From Effusibacillus consociatus (GTDB lineage Bacteria > Bacillota > Bacilli > Tumebacillales > Effusibacillaceae): a stretch of DNA of 64,000 nt. A program made the position numbers and the translations under genes. The stretch covers positions 1-64,000 of the forward strand of contig NZ_JBHSHC010000014.1 in NCBI RefSeq assembly GCF_042652925.1, in the 5' to 3' direction. Under the pieces are notes generated by a model. That model did not search any database, was not told where the DNA came from, and saw only the letters and a list, made by a program, of their open reading frames with translations. Position 1 is the stretch's first letter; every line of letters starts with the position of its first letter. Of the stretch, positions 44,461 to 53,375 are shown piece by piece.

Positions 44461-45213
44461 ATGTCAAACACAATCAGAGTAACCGTTTGGAACGAAAACA
44501 GACATGAACAGACCAATGAACAGGTTAGAAGAATTTATCCTGAAGGAATACACCATGCGATTGCCGTCCCATTAAGACAAGAACAATTTGAAGTGCGGAC
44601 AGCGACATTGGATGAACCGGAACATGGCTTACCGGAGGAGGTTTTAAATACAACAGATGTCTTGATATGGTGGGGGCATCAGGCTCATGACGAGGTTAGC
44701 GATGAAACCGTCGAAAGAGTGCAAAAGCGGGTTCTTGAAGGAATGGGGCTCATCGTTCTCCATTCCGGGCATTTTTCCAAGATTTTCAAGAAACTGATGG
44801 GTACCACTTGCGACTTAAAATGGCGTGAGGCTAATGAGAAGGAGCGTTTATGGGTTGTAAACCCGGCTCATCCGATCGTGCAAGGTATTGATCAGTACAT
44901 TGAATTGGAATCGGAAGAAATGTATGGTGAATTTTTTGATATTCCCCAACCGGAAGAACTTATTTTTGTCAGTTGGTTTGAAGGTGGAGAGGTGTTTAGA
45001 AGTGGCTGCACGTATACGCGAGGCCGTGGAAAGGTATTTTATTTCCGACCCGGGCATGAAACCTACCCTACCTATTACCATCCGGAAATTTTGAAGGTCA
45101 TCTCCAATGCGGTTCGTTGGGCTGCGCCTGTAAATGGGCCAAGTTTGGTGTTTGGAAATGCAAAACCTTTAGAAGTTATTAAAAACAAAGTAGAGACTGT
45201 GGAAAACAAGTAA
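44461..45213 (+). CDS. ThuA-like domain protein
   Basis: A 250-residue protein of the trehalose-utilisation ThuA family, a class I glutamine-amidotransferase-like fold lacking an obvious catalytic Cys. Motifs: VTVWNENRHEQTNEQVRRIY, VLIWWGHQAHDEV, LIVLHSGHFSKIFKKLMGT and GRGKVFYFRPGHETYPTYYH. Some relatives take part in keto-sugar metabolism. The biochemical step here is not known. It heads a unit with the fructokinase-type gene. Confidence 0.85.
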   Translation: MSNTIRVTVWNENRHEQTNEQVRRIYPEGIHHAIAVPLRQEQFEVRTATLDEPEHGLPEEVLNTTDVLIWWGHQAHDEVSDETVERVQKRVLEGMGLIVLHSGHFSKIFKKLMGTTCDLKWREANEKERLWVVNPAHPIVQGIDQYIELESEEMYGEFFDIPQPEELIFVSWFEGGEVFRSGCTYTRGRGKVFYFRPGHETYPTYYHPEILKVISNAVRWAAPVNGPSLVFGNAKPLEVIKNKVETVENK

Positions 45214-45229
45214 GAGGGGAGTGTAGAAC

Positions 45230-46189
45230 ATGATTAACACCAATGCGGTTGTATGTATTGGAGAGCTGCTTATCGATTTTTTTTGTACGGATATTGAAGT
45301 TGATTTACTAGAGGGAACTCACTTTTTAAAACAAGCCGGCGGAGCACCGGCTAACGTCTCAGCAGCTATTTCGAAATTAGGCGGACATGCCATTTTTGCG
45401 GGAAAGGTCGGGGATGATCCTTTTGGTCGTTTTTTGATGAGAACGCTAAAGGATGTGAATGTGGATACATCAATGCTCATTCTAGACCCGCATTCCCGTA
45501 CGACACTGGCTTTTGTATCCCTGCAAGCCGATGGAGAGAGGGACTTTACTTTCCATAGAGGTTCTGACGGATTATTAACAGTTGGAGAACTGGATATCCC
45601 TAAAATGTTGCAGTCGAAGATTATCCATTTTGGGTCGGCAACTGCTATGCTGGAAGGCCCTTCCCGTGATACGTACTTTCAAGTGATGGAATTGGCGAAG
45701 GACAATAAAATTTTCATATCCTTTGACCCGAACTACAGGGAGTTTCTCTGGAAGGGGAACACAGGGGAATTTAGGAGATTGGCAAAAAAGGCTCTATCCT
45801 TTTCCGATTTTGTGAAAGTGAGTCAAGAAGAACTGCAGTTCATTACGGGAACGGAAAAACTTGAGGCTGGCGTGGATATTCTTCACCAGTATGGGGCCAA
45901 ATGGATTTCCGTCACACTTGGCAAAGATGGAACTTTCGTTTCCACCGGGGAGCACTCTGCCATTGTAAAGAGTATACAAGTAAAGGCCGTTGATTCCACA
46001 GGGGCAGGGGACGCTTTTGTTGGTGCTGTCTTGTTTCAGTTATCCCGATTCGAACATCCTCTGCAGACCATCCATGACTTTGAAAAAATTAAGGAAATGA
46101 CTTTTTTCGCAAATAAAGCGGCTGCACTGGTATGTACGAAAATGGGAGCTATCTCTTCCTTGCCGAACTATGAAATGGTAGTAAATTGA
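45230..46189 (+). CDS. PfkB-family sugar kinase, probable fructokinase
   Basis: A 319-residue ribokinase-fold kinase. LKQAGGAPANVSAAISKLGG near the start and DSTGAGDAFVGAVLFQ near the end are the two PfkB signatures; SFDPNYREFLW is typical of fructokinases. It would phosphorylate fructose released by the GH32 enzyme, feeding glycolysis. A 2-keto-3-deoxygluconate kinase is a less likely alternative. ATG with GAGGGGAG. Ends the sugar block. Confidence 0.85.
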   Translation: MINTNAVVCIGELLIDFFCTDIEVDLLEGTHFLKQAGGAPANVSAAISKLGGHAIFAGKVGDDPFGRFLMRTLKDVNVDTSMLILDPHSRTTLAFVSLQADGERDFTFHRGSDGLLTVGELDIPKMLQSKIIHFGSATAMLEGPSRDTYFQVMELAKDNKIFISFDPNYREFLWKGNTGEFRRLAKKALSFSDFVKVSQEELQFITGTEKLEAGVDILHQYGAKWISVTLGKDGTFVSTGEHSAIVKSIQVKAVDSTGAGDAFVGAVLFQLSRFEHPLQTIHDFEKIKEMTFFANKAAALVCTKMGAISSLPNYEMVVN

Positions 46190-46194
46190 GGGAG

Positions 46195-46338
46195 ATGTTG
46201 ATTACGAGTTCCAAGGATTTGAAACTTCGGCTCCGACCGTTTAGTGTGTTGGTTACGGCGGGGGCATTATTTACGGCAGTCTTTACCTTTGCATCTATAT
46301 TTATCAATATCCATATTTATCAATATCGAGGACAAGAA
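46195..46338 (+). other. Possible truncated membrane-protein gene
   Basis: After a GAGGGAG site, ATG 46195 opens a frame beginning MLITSSKDLKLRLRPFSVLV and a hydrophobic segment (TAGALFTAVFTFASIFINIH), like the first helix of a transporter. It then runs into the terminator hairpin at 46340. It is at best a fragment. Confidence 0.3.
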
Positions 46339-46339
46339 A

Positions 46340-46361
46340 CCCTGAACACGAAAGTTCAGGG
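46340..46361. terminator. Bidirectional terminator between sugar and hyu blocks
   Basis: CCCTGAAC (46340-46347) pairs with GTTCAGGG (46354-46361) over ACGAAA. Both flanks are fairly T-rich in their reading direction; it lies between convergent units. Confidence 0.65.
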
Positions 46362-46420
46362 CTTCTCTACTTTCCAATCAAAGACTTCCCATTACTTCGC
46401 AATCGGTTTTGAAGTTCCTT

Positions 46421-48382
46421 CTACGACCAATACGCTACAGTTCTCTTTTGCAGCATGTTTCGATACTGTACCGTTGTTTTGGGGAGCAAACTGTTTGTTT
46501 GACGATCGATGATCACCCCATACCGGCGCAGGACGTCGAGTTCATCAATTTCACCCTTGCGATATTTTTCAATCACTGTCTCCGGATCCTCAGACATCCA
46601 TTGCCGCCGGTTTTCCCGGATATACTGTCTTTCCTGAAGCGTTTTGTCATCGTCCAGTTCATATTGCAGAGTTTCCTCATCCCTGCAGCGGATCACAACG
46701 CCATAATCTTTACGGGCCCTTTCAATCGATACATAGCCGTCAATGACATCTTCCAGCACCAAGTACGGATCGCGCTCAAGAGGATCACCAAGTCCGCCGC
46801 CGCCTGCGGAAGGACGAATGAAGGAATCTCCTTCCTCAACCGGAACATTCGAAAATACGGTTCCGAGAAACCGTTGATTTTCGGTTCCCTGATTTAACCA
46901 TGCCCCGTGCGGATTGGACGGTAAACCTCCAAACAATCCCCAAGTGACCGAACGGGAACGGTCACAGCAATAGGACATGACGGAACGATCCATTTGAGTG
47001 AGGAATCCACCTTTTTCCACACCGCATCCGCCACGGAATTTTCCCGGGCCTCCCGAATCAATCAGAATTTGGTGTTTACTTGTCACGACCGGAGTCAATC
47101 GTTCTTGTCCTTCGATTGGCTGGATGCTTAATCCGAGGCCGAACAGGGGAGACATTGCATTGGCCCCGTCTGTTCCGCTTCGGCCGCCGTGGCCGCCAGC
47201 CATCCAATCATACCACATGAAGTAATTCTGATATCCTTCCCGTCGGTCCCATCCGCCGATTAAAAGATACTCGAGATTAAAACAGCAGGCGAGTGCCCGT
47301 TCCGGCATCACGTGTGACCAAAGTTCAAAAATCGCATTCATGATTTTTTCGTAGGCACCGGAGCAAAAACCGGTAACGGCTACCGGATGGGGAGCATTGA
47401 CCACCGTATTTTCGGGTAAGTTCGCATGGATGACTCGATAAAATCCTGAATTTAAAGGAACATCCGGGAAGAAGGTTTTGGTTCCGGCCACAATGCCCGA
47501 GAAAGCAGAACCAAACGTGGCGTTCAGGAAACAACCGATATAAGGATGTGTTCCTGACAGGTCATAGTGGATCTCATCTCCGGAGATCGTCATCTTGACC
47601 TGGATCGGAATTAACCCTTCGCCGACAGCCGGATCCATGTCGATATAATCGATTGCCTCCCAGGTTCCATCCGGCAGTGAGGCGATTCGGGAACGGGCAA
47701 CTCGTTCCACATAGTTCTGCACTTCTTCAAATGCGGTGACAACGACATCCTTGCCGTATTTTTCAATTAAGCGGAGAAGCTGATCTTCTCCAACGCGCGT
47801 GGCTTCCGCTTGCGCTCTCAAATCCCCGAGTCTCTCATTCGAGAGGCGCATATTGGCCAGCAGTAAATTGGCGACATCCTTCTTAAATACACCTTTTTCC
47901 CAGATTCGGATCGGGGGAATCCGCATTCCCTCTCCGAAATGCTCTTTTGCGTTGATATCGAAAGAACCGGGAGTCGATCCGCCCACATCAGCCCAATGCC
48001 CGTTTGATTGCATGAGGGCGATCAGTTCACCTTGATAGAAAACGGGCCGGATTACCCTCACATCACAAAAATGGGTACCGCCGCGATACGGATCATTCAC
48101 TAAAAATACGTCCCCGGGAGAGATATCTTCCGTAAAGTCTTCCAAGACCGCCTTTGCCGACAAATGCAAAGTCCCAACATGGACTGCAATGTCCTGTGTT
48201 CCCTGCATCACTGTATTGCCTTGGGCGTCGCACAGGCAGGAACTGAAATCGCGGTTATAGATTACGAAAGAGTAGCAGGTTCGAAGAATTTGCTCAGACA
48301 TCTGGTCGACCAGATTGACGAAAGCATTTTTCAATACTTCAAATGTTACCGGATCCAACTTCTGTCTTTGCAGCAAAGTCAT
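46421..48382 (-). CDS. hyuB: Hydantoinase B / oxoprolinase-type subunit
   Basis: A 653-residue partner of HyuA; together they hydrolyse a cyclic amide (hydantoin, N-methylhydantoin or 5-oxoproline) with ATP. Family cues: KLDPVTFEVLKNAFVNLVDQ, VFLVNDPYRGGTHFCDV, SNGHWADVGGSTPGS, DSGGPGKFRGGCGVEKGG and SAGGGGLGDPLERDP. It is 60-80 residues longer than the common length, with a basic C-terminal extension. Start at ATG 48382 (AGAGGTG upstream). It overlaps hyuA by 44 nt. Confidence 0.9.
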   Translation of the reverse strand: MTLLQRQKLDPVTFEVLKNAFVNLVDQMSEQILRTCYSFVIYNRDFSSCLCDAQGNTVMQGTQDIAVHVGTLHLSAKAVLEDFTEDISPGDVFLVNDPYRGGTHFCDVRVIRPVFYQGELIALMQSNGHWADVGGSTPGSFDINAKEHFGEGMRIPPIRIWEKGVFKKDVANLLLANMRLSNERLGDLRAQAEATRVGEDQLLRLIEKYGKDVVVTAFEEVQNYVERVARSRIASLPDGTWEAIDYIDMDPAVGEGLIPIQVKMTISGDEIHYDLSGTHPYIGCFLNATFGSAFSGIVAGTKTFFPDVPLNSGFYRVIHANLPENTVVNAPHPVAVTGFCSGAYEKIMNAIFELWSHVMPERALACCFNLEYLLIGGWDRREGYQNYFMWYDWMAGGHGGRSGTDGANAMSPLFGLGLSIQPIEGQERLTPVVTSKHQILIDSGGPGKFRGGCGVEKGGFLTQMDRSVMSYCCDRSRSVTWGLFGGLPSNPHGAWLNQGTENQRFLGTVFSNVPVEEGDSFIRPSAGGGGLGDPLERDPYLVLEDVIDGYVSIERARKDYGVVIRCRDEETLQYELDDDKTLQERQYIRENRRQWMSEDPETVIEKYRKGEIDELDVLRRYGVIIDRQTNSLLPKTTVQYRNMLQKRTVAYWS

Positions 48383-50429
48383 GAGTTTCACCTCTTTTCG
48401 TAATAGTCATAATGATATTGAGGAATCTGTCGGCTTTCGCTTGTACCCCCGGTGGAACGACTACGGTCGAATCGAGCTGTTCAACGATAGCAGGACCGGT
48501 AAATTCCGCTTCAGCCGGCAGCTTGGAACGATCATAGACCGGGGTCAGGACAAAGCCTCCTGACTCTTCAAAGTAGACTTCACGAATTTCCAACAGAGCG
48601 TCTTCCAGATTCCCGATCGGTACGCACTCGGGCAGATTCGGTTTCGGTACGACACCGATGGCTGCCACATGGAGACCATAAATTTCAATGCCTTGGTCAA
48701 CGTTGGAGAAAGAAAATTCTCTCTCATGTTCCTGATGGAAGGAACGGATCAAGTCGTCTAATGATTTGAGAGGGCGGGAAACCGGTACTGAGAGTGAGCG
48801 CCATTGTCCCAGATATCTCATGTCGATATAACGAATCAGCTGCATGTCTTCTCCCGTGGTACCCTCGGCTTCCAAAAGTGCAATCGCTTCTTTCTCCATC
48901 AAAGCAAATTCTTTTTCGATATCTTCCACGTTTGCTTCAGCAGCATTCACCAGGTATGTTTTCGAAATATCATGCCGGATGTCCACTAATAAGCAGCCCA
49001 TTGCGGAAGTGATACCCGGGTAGCGAGGCACGATCACCTTGGGAATATCCAATTCCTGGGCCAAATGAGCTCCATGCAAAGCGCCGGCTCCCCCGAAGAC
49101 AACGAGAGCAAAGTCTCGCGGATCGTAACCGCGGCGAATGGAAACCAATCGAACGGCATCGCACATGTTGGCGTTCGCTACTTTGATAATGGCGTTTGCA
49201 GCATCCACCGTTGCGAAATTGAATGGTTTCGCGATTTTTTCGGTGATCGCTGTCTCGGCTGCTTCTTTATCCAAAGACATTTGTCCGTTCAGCAGTTTCG
49301 TGTTCAATCTGCCCAACACGACGTTCGCATCTGTGTTGGTGGGTTCTGTTCCACCATGAAGATAGCATGCTGGACCGGGATCGGCACCGGCGCTTTGCGG
49401 ACCGTTCCTCATAGAGTTTCCTTGATCAATCCAGGCTAAGCTTCCTCCTCCAGCCCCAATAGTGATCAGTTCGATACTTGGAAAACGGATTGGATAGCCA
49501 TATTCAATGTACCAATCTTTTGTAATTCGCAGTTCTCCGTTATAAGTTAGAGAAATATCGGTACTTGTCCCACCCATGTCCAGACCAATCGCATTTTCGA
49601 AACCGCACATTTGGGCGATATACCGGCTGGCGATAGCTCCTGCGGCAATCCCGGAACTTGCGAGGCGGGCGGCAAAACGCGGGACTGTATTTGAAGTCAT
49701 GACCCCACCACCGGAATGAAGGACGAGTACGTTTCCTTTGTACCCTTTCGAACGGAGTTCCGAAGTCAATTCCTTGATGTATTTCCCAACAACGGGACCA
49801 AGTCCCGCATTGACTACTGTCGTGCTGGTTCTCTCGTGTTCAAAGATTTCCGGGAGCGTTTCGGAGGAAGTGCAGATATAGACGTTTGGCAGTTCCTCTT
49901 CCAGAATCTTTTTCATTCGGATTTCATTTTCAGCGTTCACATAAGAGTTGATGAAACAGATGGCAATTGACTCAACTCCACGCTTTTTCAGGGTGTGTGC
50001 AATTTTTCGGGCGTCGTCTTCCTTTAGGGGTGTCAGAATGTTTCCTTTGTAATCGACTCTTTCCTCCACTTCAAGCCGATCCCGCCGTTTGATATATGGC
50101 TGAGCGACATCGTTGTAAGCATCCCAAAGATCCAGTTTTGTACCTCTCCGGATTTCATGCACATCACGGAAGCCTTTGGTTGTGATTAATGCCATTTTTG
50201 GTAATTTCCTCGTGATTAATGCGTTGGTTCCCACTGTGGTGCCGTGGGAGAAAATCGATACGTCATGCAGTGAAATACCCGATTGCCCGATTCCGTTAAT
50301 AATCCCATTTGCCGGATTGTGAGGAGTAGAAGGTGTTTTCGTAACGGAGATTTCACCCGTTTCTTCGTTAAAGATAAAAACATCCGTGAAAGTTCCCCCA
50401 ACATCGACAGCTACACGATACCTGGACAT
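48339..50429 (-). CDS. hyuA: Hydantoinase A / oxoprolinase-type ATPase subunit
   Basis: A 696-residue ASKHA-fold subunit. The phosphate motif VAVDVGGTFTDVFIF opens the chain; FSHGTTVGTNALI, HERTSTTVVNAGLGP, IGLDMGGTSTDISLTYNGE and ALVVFGGAGALHGAHLAQEL follow. It activates the amide oxygen with ATP so that HyuB can complete ring opening. The true substrate is unknown; 5-oxoproline or hydantoins fit the neighbours. ATG with AAAGGGGG. A sigma-54 promoter at 50469-50485 with two activator sites at 50562-50594 drives it. Confidence 0.93.
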   Translation of the reverse strand: MSRYRVAVDVGGTFTDVFIFNEETGEISVTKTPSTPHNPANGIINGIGQSGISLHDVSIFSHGTTVGTNALITRKLPKMALITTKGFRDVHEIRRGTKLDLWDAYNDVAQPYIKRRDRLEVEERVDYKGNILTPLKEDDARKIAHTLKKRGVESIAICFINSYVNAENEIRMKKILEEELPNVYICTSSETLPEIFEHERTSTTVVNAGLGPVVGKYIKELTSELRSKGYKGNVLVLHSGGGVMTSNTVPRFAARLASSGIAAGAIASRYIAQMCGFENAIGLDMGGTSTDISLTYNGELRITKDWYIEYGYPIRFPSIELITIGAGGGSLAWIDQGNSMRNGPQSAGADPGPACYLHGGTEPTNTDANVVLGRLNTKLLNGQMSLDKEAAETAITEKIAKPFNFATVDAANAIIKVANANMCDAVRLVSIRRGYDPRDFALVVFGGAGALHGAHLAQELDIPKVIVPRYPGITSAMGCLLVDIRHDISKTYLVNAAEANVEDIEKEFALMEKEAIALLEAEGTTGEDMQLIRYIDMRYLGQWRSLSVPVSRPLKSLDDLIRSFHQEHEREFSFSNVDQGIEIYGLHVAAIGVVPKPNLPECVPIGNLEDALLEIREVYFEESGGFVLTPVYDRSKLPAEAEFTGPAIVEQLDSTVVVPPGVQAKADRFLNIIMTITKRGETHDFAAKTEVGSGNI

Positions 50430-50468
50430 TTTATTCCCCCTTTACACTTGTACTAATGACTGATTTTT

Positions 50469-50485
50469 TGCAATATTCATGCCAG
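50469..50485 (-). promoter_or_regulatory. Sigma-54 promoter of hyuAB
   Basis: On the minus strand CTGGCATGAATATTGCA has the -24 GG and -12 GC exactly 12 bp apart, close to the TGGCAC-N5-TTGC consensus. Transcription would start about 30 nt before hyuA. Confidence 0.75.
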
Positions 50486-50561
50486 TATCTTTTTATCTTT
50501 TATTTGTGTCCCATGAGTAAGTAATTACACTCAAAATAATGAATTTGGCAACACGTTTTCT

Positions 50562-50594
50562 TTCAAAAATGAAAAGTGATTTTTCAAATTTGAA
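50562..50594. promoter_or_regulatory. Two activator sites upstream of hyuAB
   Basis: TTCAAAAATGAA (50562-50573) and the perfect palindrome TTCAAATTTGAA (50583-50594) are 21 bp apart, two helical turns. They lie about 79 and 100 bp before the -24 element, where enhancer-binding proteins act. Confidence 0.75.
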
Positions 50595-50634
50595 ATAAAA
50601 TGGTGCGAAAATCGGTTTCGTGCAGACATACAAA

Positions 50635-50663
50635 CACCCCTCGCGATTGAATCGTGAGGGGTG
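50635..50663 (-). terminator. Terminator after the NCS1 permease gene
   Basis: A long stem (CACCCCTCGCGATT with AATCGTGAGGGGTG, one G-U pair) lies 28 bp past the permease stop on the minus strand and is followed by TTTGT. The T run is weak, but the stem is strong. Confidence 0.65.
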
Positions 50664-50690
50664 TGATTGTTGGTATCCGAACAATTGGGG

Positions 50691-52079
50691 TTAGGCTACA
50701 AGTTCGTCATAGGAAATATCGTTGGCCGAATCTTTTGCGTAATATTTCCCTTTGGTTGCGATAGCCAGTACAATCGTCAGTACAAAGCCGATGATTGCTG
50801 CGAAGAATGCCGCGATATTTTGCAGGAAGACTCCCATATAGCCGAACGCGGCCAACGAACCGACGATGCTGGAGACGAGTAGCGATACTACCCCAACGGG
50901 ATTCCATGGATACAAGTATTCGCTGCGATGTTCAAAATACTGCGGACCGATTTTTAAAGTGCGTTTTACAACTGCAGCATCGGCTACCAGGATAGCCGCC
51001 CAAGCGAATAAGAATACCCCTTGGAAAGTCAGCATTGGACCCAAATGATCGAGCGCTCCTGCCAACATCGCCGCAATCGCTGCAATCGCCGTAAACGCCA
51101 CCCAGAATGTTCTTCCCGGTTTAAAGTTGAACACATGCTCGAAGAAATTGGAAAGAGAAAGCGAGGCGCTGTACAGATTGGTAATATTAATCCGAAGCTG
51201 GGTCAAAATGGTAAACAGCGCTCCTCCAACTCCAATCACATGAACGAAGTACACTCCCGGATTCGCCTCCCCCATACGAACTCCGAACCAGATGCCGATT
51301 AGTCCCATAATGAAAAAGCACACAAGCTGCGGGATAAATCCGACTGCAAAGACGCCAATCTTAAATTCTTCCTTCTTGATAAAACGGGCATAGTCGGACA
51401 CCAGCAAAGCCATGATCCCCACGAGTCCGTTCATAATGCCGATACAGGTTAAAAGGGCGCTTCCACCAGCTTGGGCTCCTTGCGGCAAGAATGACCAGAT
51501 GCTGCCTTTGAACACTGGTGCCATATTGGCTGCTGCTATGATTCCGGCGCTCAATAGAATAATGAAAATTGGCAGCGACCACTTTTGAAGTTTATCAAGC
51601 TGTTTCATGCCAAACCAGTTGAAAGGGATTACGATGAGTCCGAAGAAGACCATCAGAGCCCAAACCGGAACAACCTGCAAGTACTCATGGACAGCGCTGG
51701 CCATGATCGCCCCTTCAATAGCGCAGTACATAATAAAATTGATGGCGTAGATAAAAGAAGTTATGGAAGCTCCGATATAGCCGAATCCGCCGCCGCGGGC
51801 CATCAAGTTTGTGTTCAAGCCGGACTTCGCGGCATAATACGCGATGCCGATTCCTAAAGCTCCCGCCATAACAGTTGCATAGATTTCCGCCAGTAACGCA
51901 TTCACGCTGCCGAAGGAAAGTGCCATCAAACTTCCCATTTGCATGAATATCATTGCAGTCGCAACACCCAAGGTCACGTTCGTAATGCTCCACCAGTTCA
52001 TTCGATAATGAGGTGGGACTTTCTCCAATGCGTAGTCTTCCTTTTTCTCTTGTTTACTGTTTGTGAGAATTTCCGCCAT
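50691..52079 (-). CDS. NCS1-family permease (purine/cytosine/hydantoin type)
   Basis: A 462-residue, 12-helix transporter. NWWSITNVTLGVATAMIFMQ near the start, LMARGGGFGYIGASITSFIY, and LTQLRINITNLYSASLSLSN are NCS1 features. Characterised relatives take up cytosine, allantoin or hydantoins (Mhp1). In this locus it is the likely importer for the cyclic amide handled by HyuAB or PxpABC. ATG with AAGGAGG. Its own sigma-54 promoter is at 52189-52205. Confidence 0.85.
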   Translation of the reverse strand: MAEILTNSKQEKKEDYALEKVPPHYRMNWWSITNVTLGVATAMIFMQMGSLMALSFGSVNALLAEIYATVMAGALGIGIAYYAAKSGLNTNLMARGGGFGYIGASITSFIYAINFIMYCAIEGAIMASAVHEYLQVVPVWALMVFFGLIVIPFNWFGMKQLDKLQKWSLPIFIILLSAGIIAAANMAPVFKGSIWSFLPQGAQAGGSALLTCIGIMNGLVGIMALLVSDYARFIKKEEFKIGVFAVGFIPQLVCFFIMGLIGIWFGVRMGEANPGVYFVHVIGVGGALFTILTQLRINITNLYSASLSLSNFFEHVFNFKPGRTFWVAFTAIAAIAAMLAGALDHLGPMLTFQGVFLFAWAAILVADAAVVKRTLKIGPQYFEHRSEYLYPWNPVGVVSLLVSSIVGSLAAFGYMGVFLQNIAAFFAAIIGFVLTIVLAIATKGKYYAKDSANDISYDELVA

Positions 52080-52188
52080 TCTTTTTTGACCTCCTTTTAG
52101 GAATCAAGATTGATATCGAAGCCAACGGGCAAATAAGTTGTCCACCTCCTAGTGACAGAACAAAGTTGAAATTCCTATTACTGAACCA

Positions 52189-52205
52189 AGCAAATATTAT
52201 GCCAA
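52189..52205 (-). promoter_or_regulatory. Sigma-54 promoter of the NCS1 permease gene
   Basis: On the minus strand TTGGCATAATATTTGCT has the GG and GC cores 12 bp apart. It lies about 110 bp before the permease start and faces away from the pxpB promoter. Confidence 0.75.
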
Positions 52206-52268
52206 TTTTTTAAAAAGAGAAAATACTTTGAGTCCACTCGACCTCAAAAAGAAATGCAAGAGTTACTC

Positions 52269-52322
52269 ATCAAAAACGAACCGGAGTTTTGCAAAACTGA
52301 AAAACTATCTTTCAAAAATGAA
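52269..52322. promoter_or_regulatory. Three activator sites in the permease/pxpB divergent region
   Basis: TTCAAAAATGAA (52311-52322) is preceded by TGCAAAACTGAA (52290-52301) and ATCAAAAACGAA (52269-52280). The spacing is exactly 21 bp each time. The last site is embedded in the 16-bp palindromic CTTTCAAAAATGAAAG. Being between two divergent sigma-54 promoters they can serve both. Confidence 0.7.
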
Positions 52323-52406
52323 AGGCATTTACCCGTCTTCCGATGTGGGTTCGGTTAGAAAAGCATACGGCATACGGTCTATGCTGGCCCCCTCATCAAT
52401 TTTTGG

Positions 52407-52424
52407 TTGGCACGTTCTTTGCTT
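52407..52424 (+). promoter_or_regulatory. Sigma-54 promoter of the pxpB-pxpC-biotin-pxpA operon
   Basis: TTGGCACGTTCTTTGCTT is a near-perfect -24/-12 promoter (GG at 52409-52410, GC at 52421-52422). The start would be about 66 nt before pxpB. Confidence 0.88.
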
Positions 52425-52499
52425 GTAATCACAAATGAAAGATCCTGTATTATCTTTTGTTGGATCCGTAGTCAGAATTTTGTGTGAGGTGAAACGAGA

Positions 52500-53375
52500 G
52501 TGATCCGGTATGAGTATGGTGGCGATGAATTTGTTTTTGTTGAGTTGGCAGAGGACATGAGTTTGGAAGCCAACTTTCGCGGGATGGCGATCGCAAGGAA
52601 GTTAAGGGAAAAACAATTGGCCGGAATCGTGGATATTTGCCCGGCCAATGCTTCTTATATGGTTCGCGTTGATCCTGAAATATTCCCTCCCAACCAATTG
52701 ATTGAGGAATTGAAGGAACTGGAAAAATCAGTCTCTGATTTGAATGAGATTGAAATTAATTCCCGGATTGTCGATGTCCCGATCTTATTTGAAGATCCAT
52801 GGACTCACGAAGCCCTGATGAGATTTCGGGATCGACATCAAGATCCAAACTCGACCGATCTGGAGTACGCGGCACGAATCAATGGATATGGTTCAAAAGA
52901 GGACTTTATCCAAGCTCTTACGATGCATCCATTCTTAGTCTCGATGGTTGGATTTGTCCCGGGGTTGCCCTTTTGTTTCCAAATGGTGCCTCGGGAACAA
53001 CAAATCGAAGTGCCGAAATATGTCCGTCCCCGCACATACACCCCGGAAAGAGCTTTTGGATTTGGCGGAGCGTTTGCCTGCATTTATCCCGTGCAGGGCG
53101 CTGGCGGATATCAATTGTTCGGCGTGGCGGCGGCACCGATCTACGATAAAGATCAACAACTTCCTGATTTTAAAGATTCGATGGTGTTTCCGCGTCAAGG
53201 GGACATTTTCCGCTATCGGAGCGTCACGATGGACGAATTCGAATCGATACGAAAACAGGTGGAAAACGGAACTTTCCAATACCGTACGAAAGAAATTACG
53301 TATACCCCTGGTGAAGTGATGGAAAATCCCAAAAAGTTTTCGGAGGATGCTTTGGGGAGGTTGTATCATGATTAA
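52500..53375 (+). CDS. pxpB: 5-oxoprolinase subunit PxpB (KipI/AHS1 family), copy 1
   Basis: A 291-residue AHS1-domain protein, longer than typical PxpB (about 220-240). NFRGMAIARKLREKQLAGIV, FLVSMVGFVPGLPFCFQM, and PRTYTPERAFGFGGAFACIY, plus YPVQGAGGYQLFG, are typical. PxpB and PxpC together resemble the carboxyltransferase part of urea carboxylase and with PxpA make an ATP-dependent 5-oxoprolinase. The B. subtilis relative KipI inhibits KinA. GTG start after GAGGTG. Stop overlaps pxpC by 8 nt. Confidence 0.9.
   Translation: MIRYEYGGDEFVFVELAEDMSLEANFRGMAIARKLREKQLAGIVDICPANASYMVRVDPEIFPPNQLIEELKELEKSVSDLNEIEINSRIVDVPILFEDPWTHEALMRFRDRHQDPNSTDLEYAARINGYGSKEDFIQALTMHPFLVSMVGFVPGLPFCFQMVPREQQIEVPKYVRPRTYTPERAFGFGGAFACIYPVQGAGGYQLFGVAAAPIYDKDQQLPDFKDSMVFPRQGDIFRYRSVTMDEFESIRKQVENGTFQYRTKEITYTPGEVMENPKKFSEDALGRLYHD

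Noticed and set aside
46409..46897. 162-residue + strand frame
   Set aside because: Antisense to the 3' end of hyuB, which has clear family motifs.
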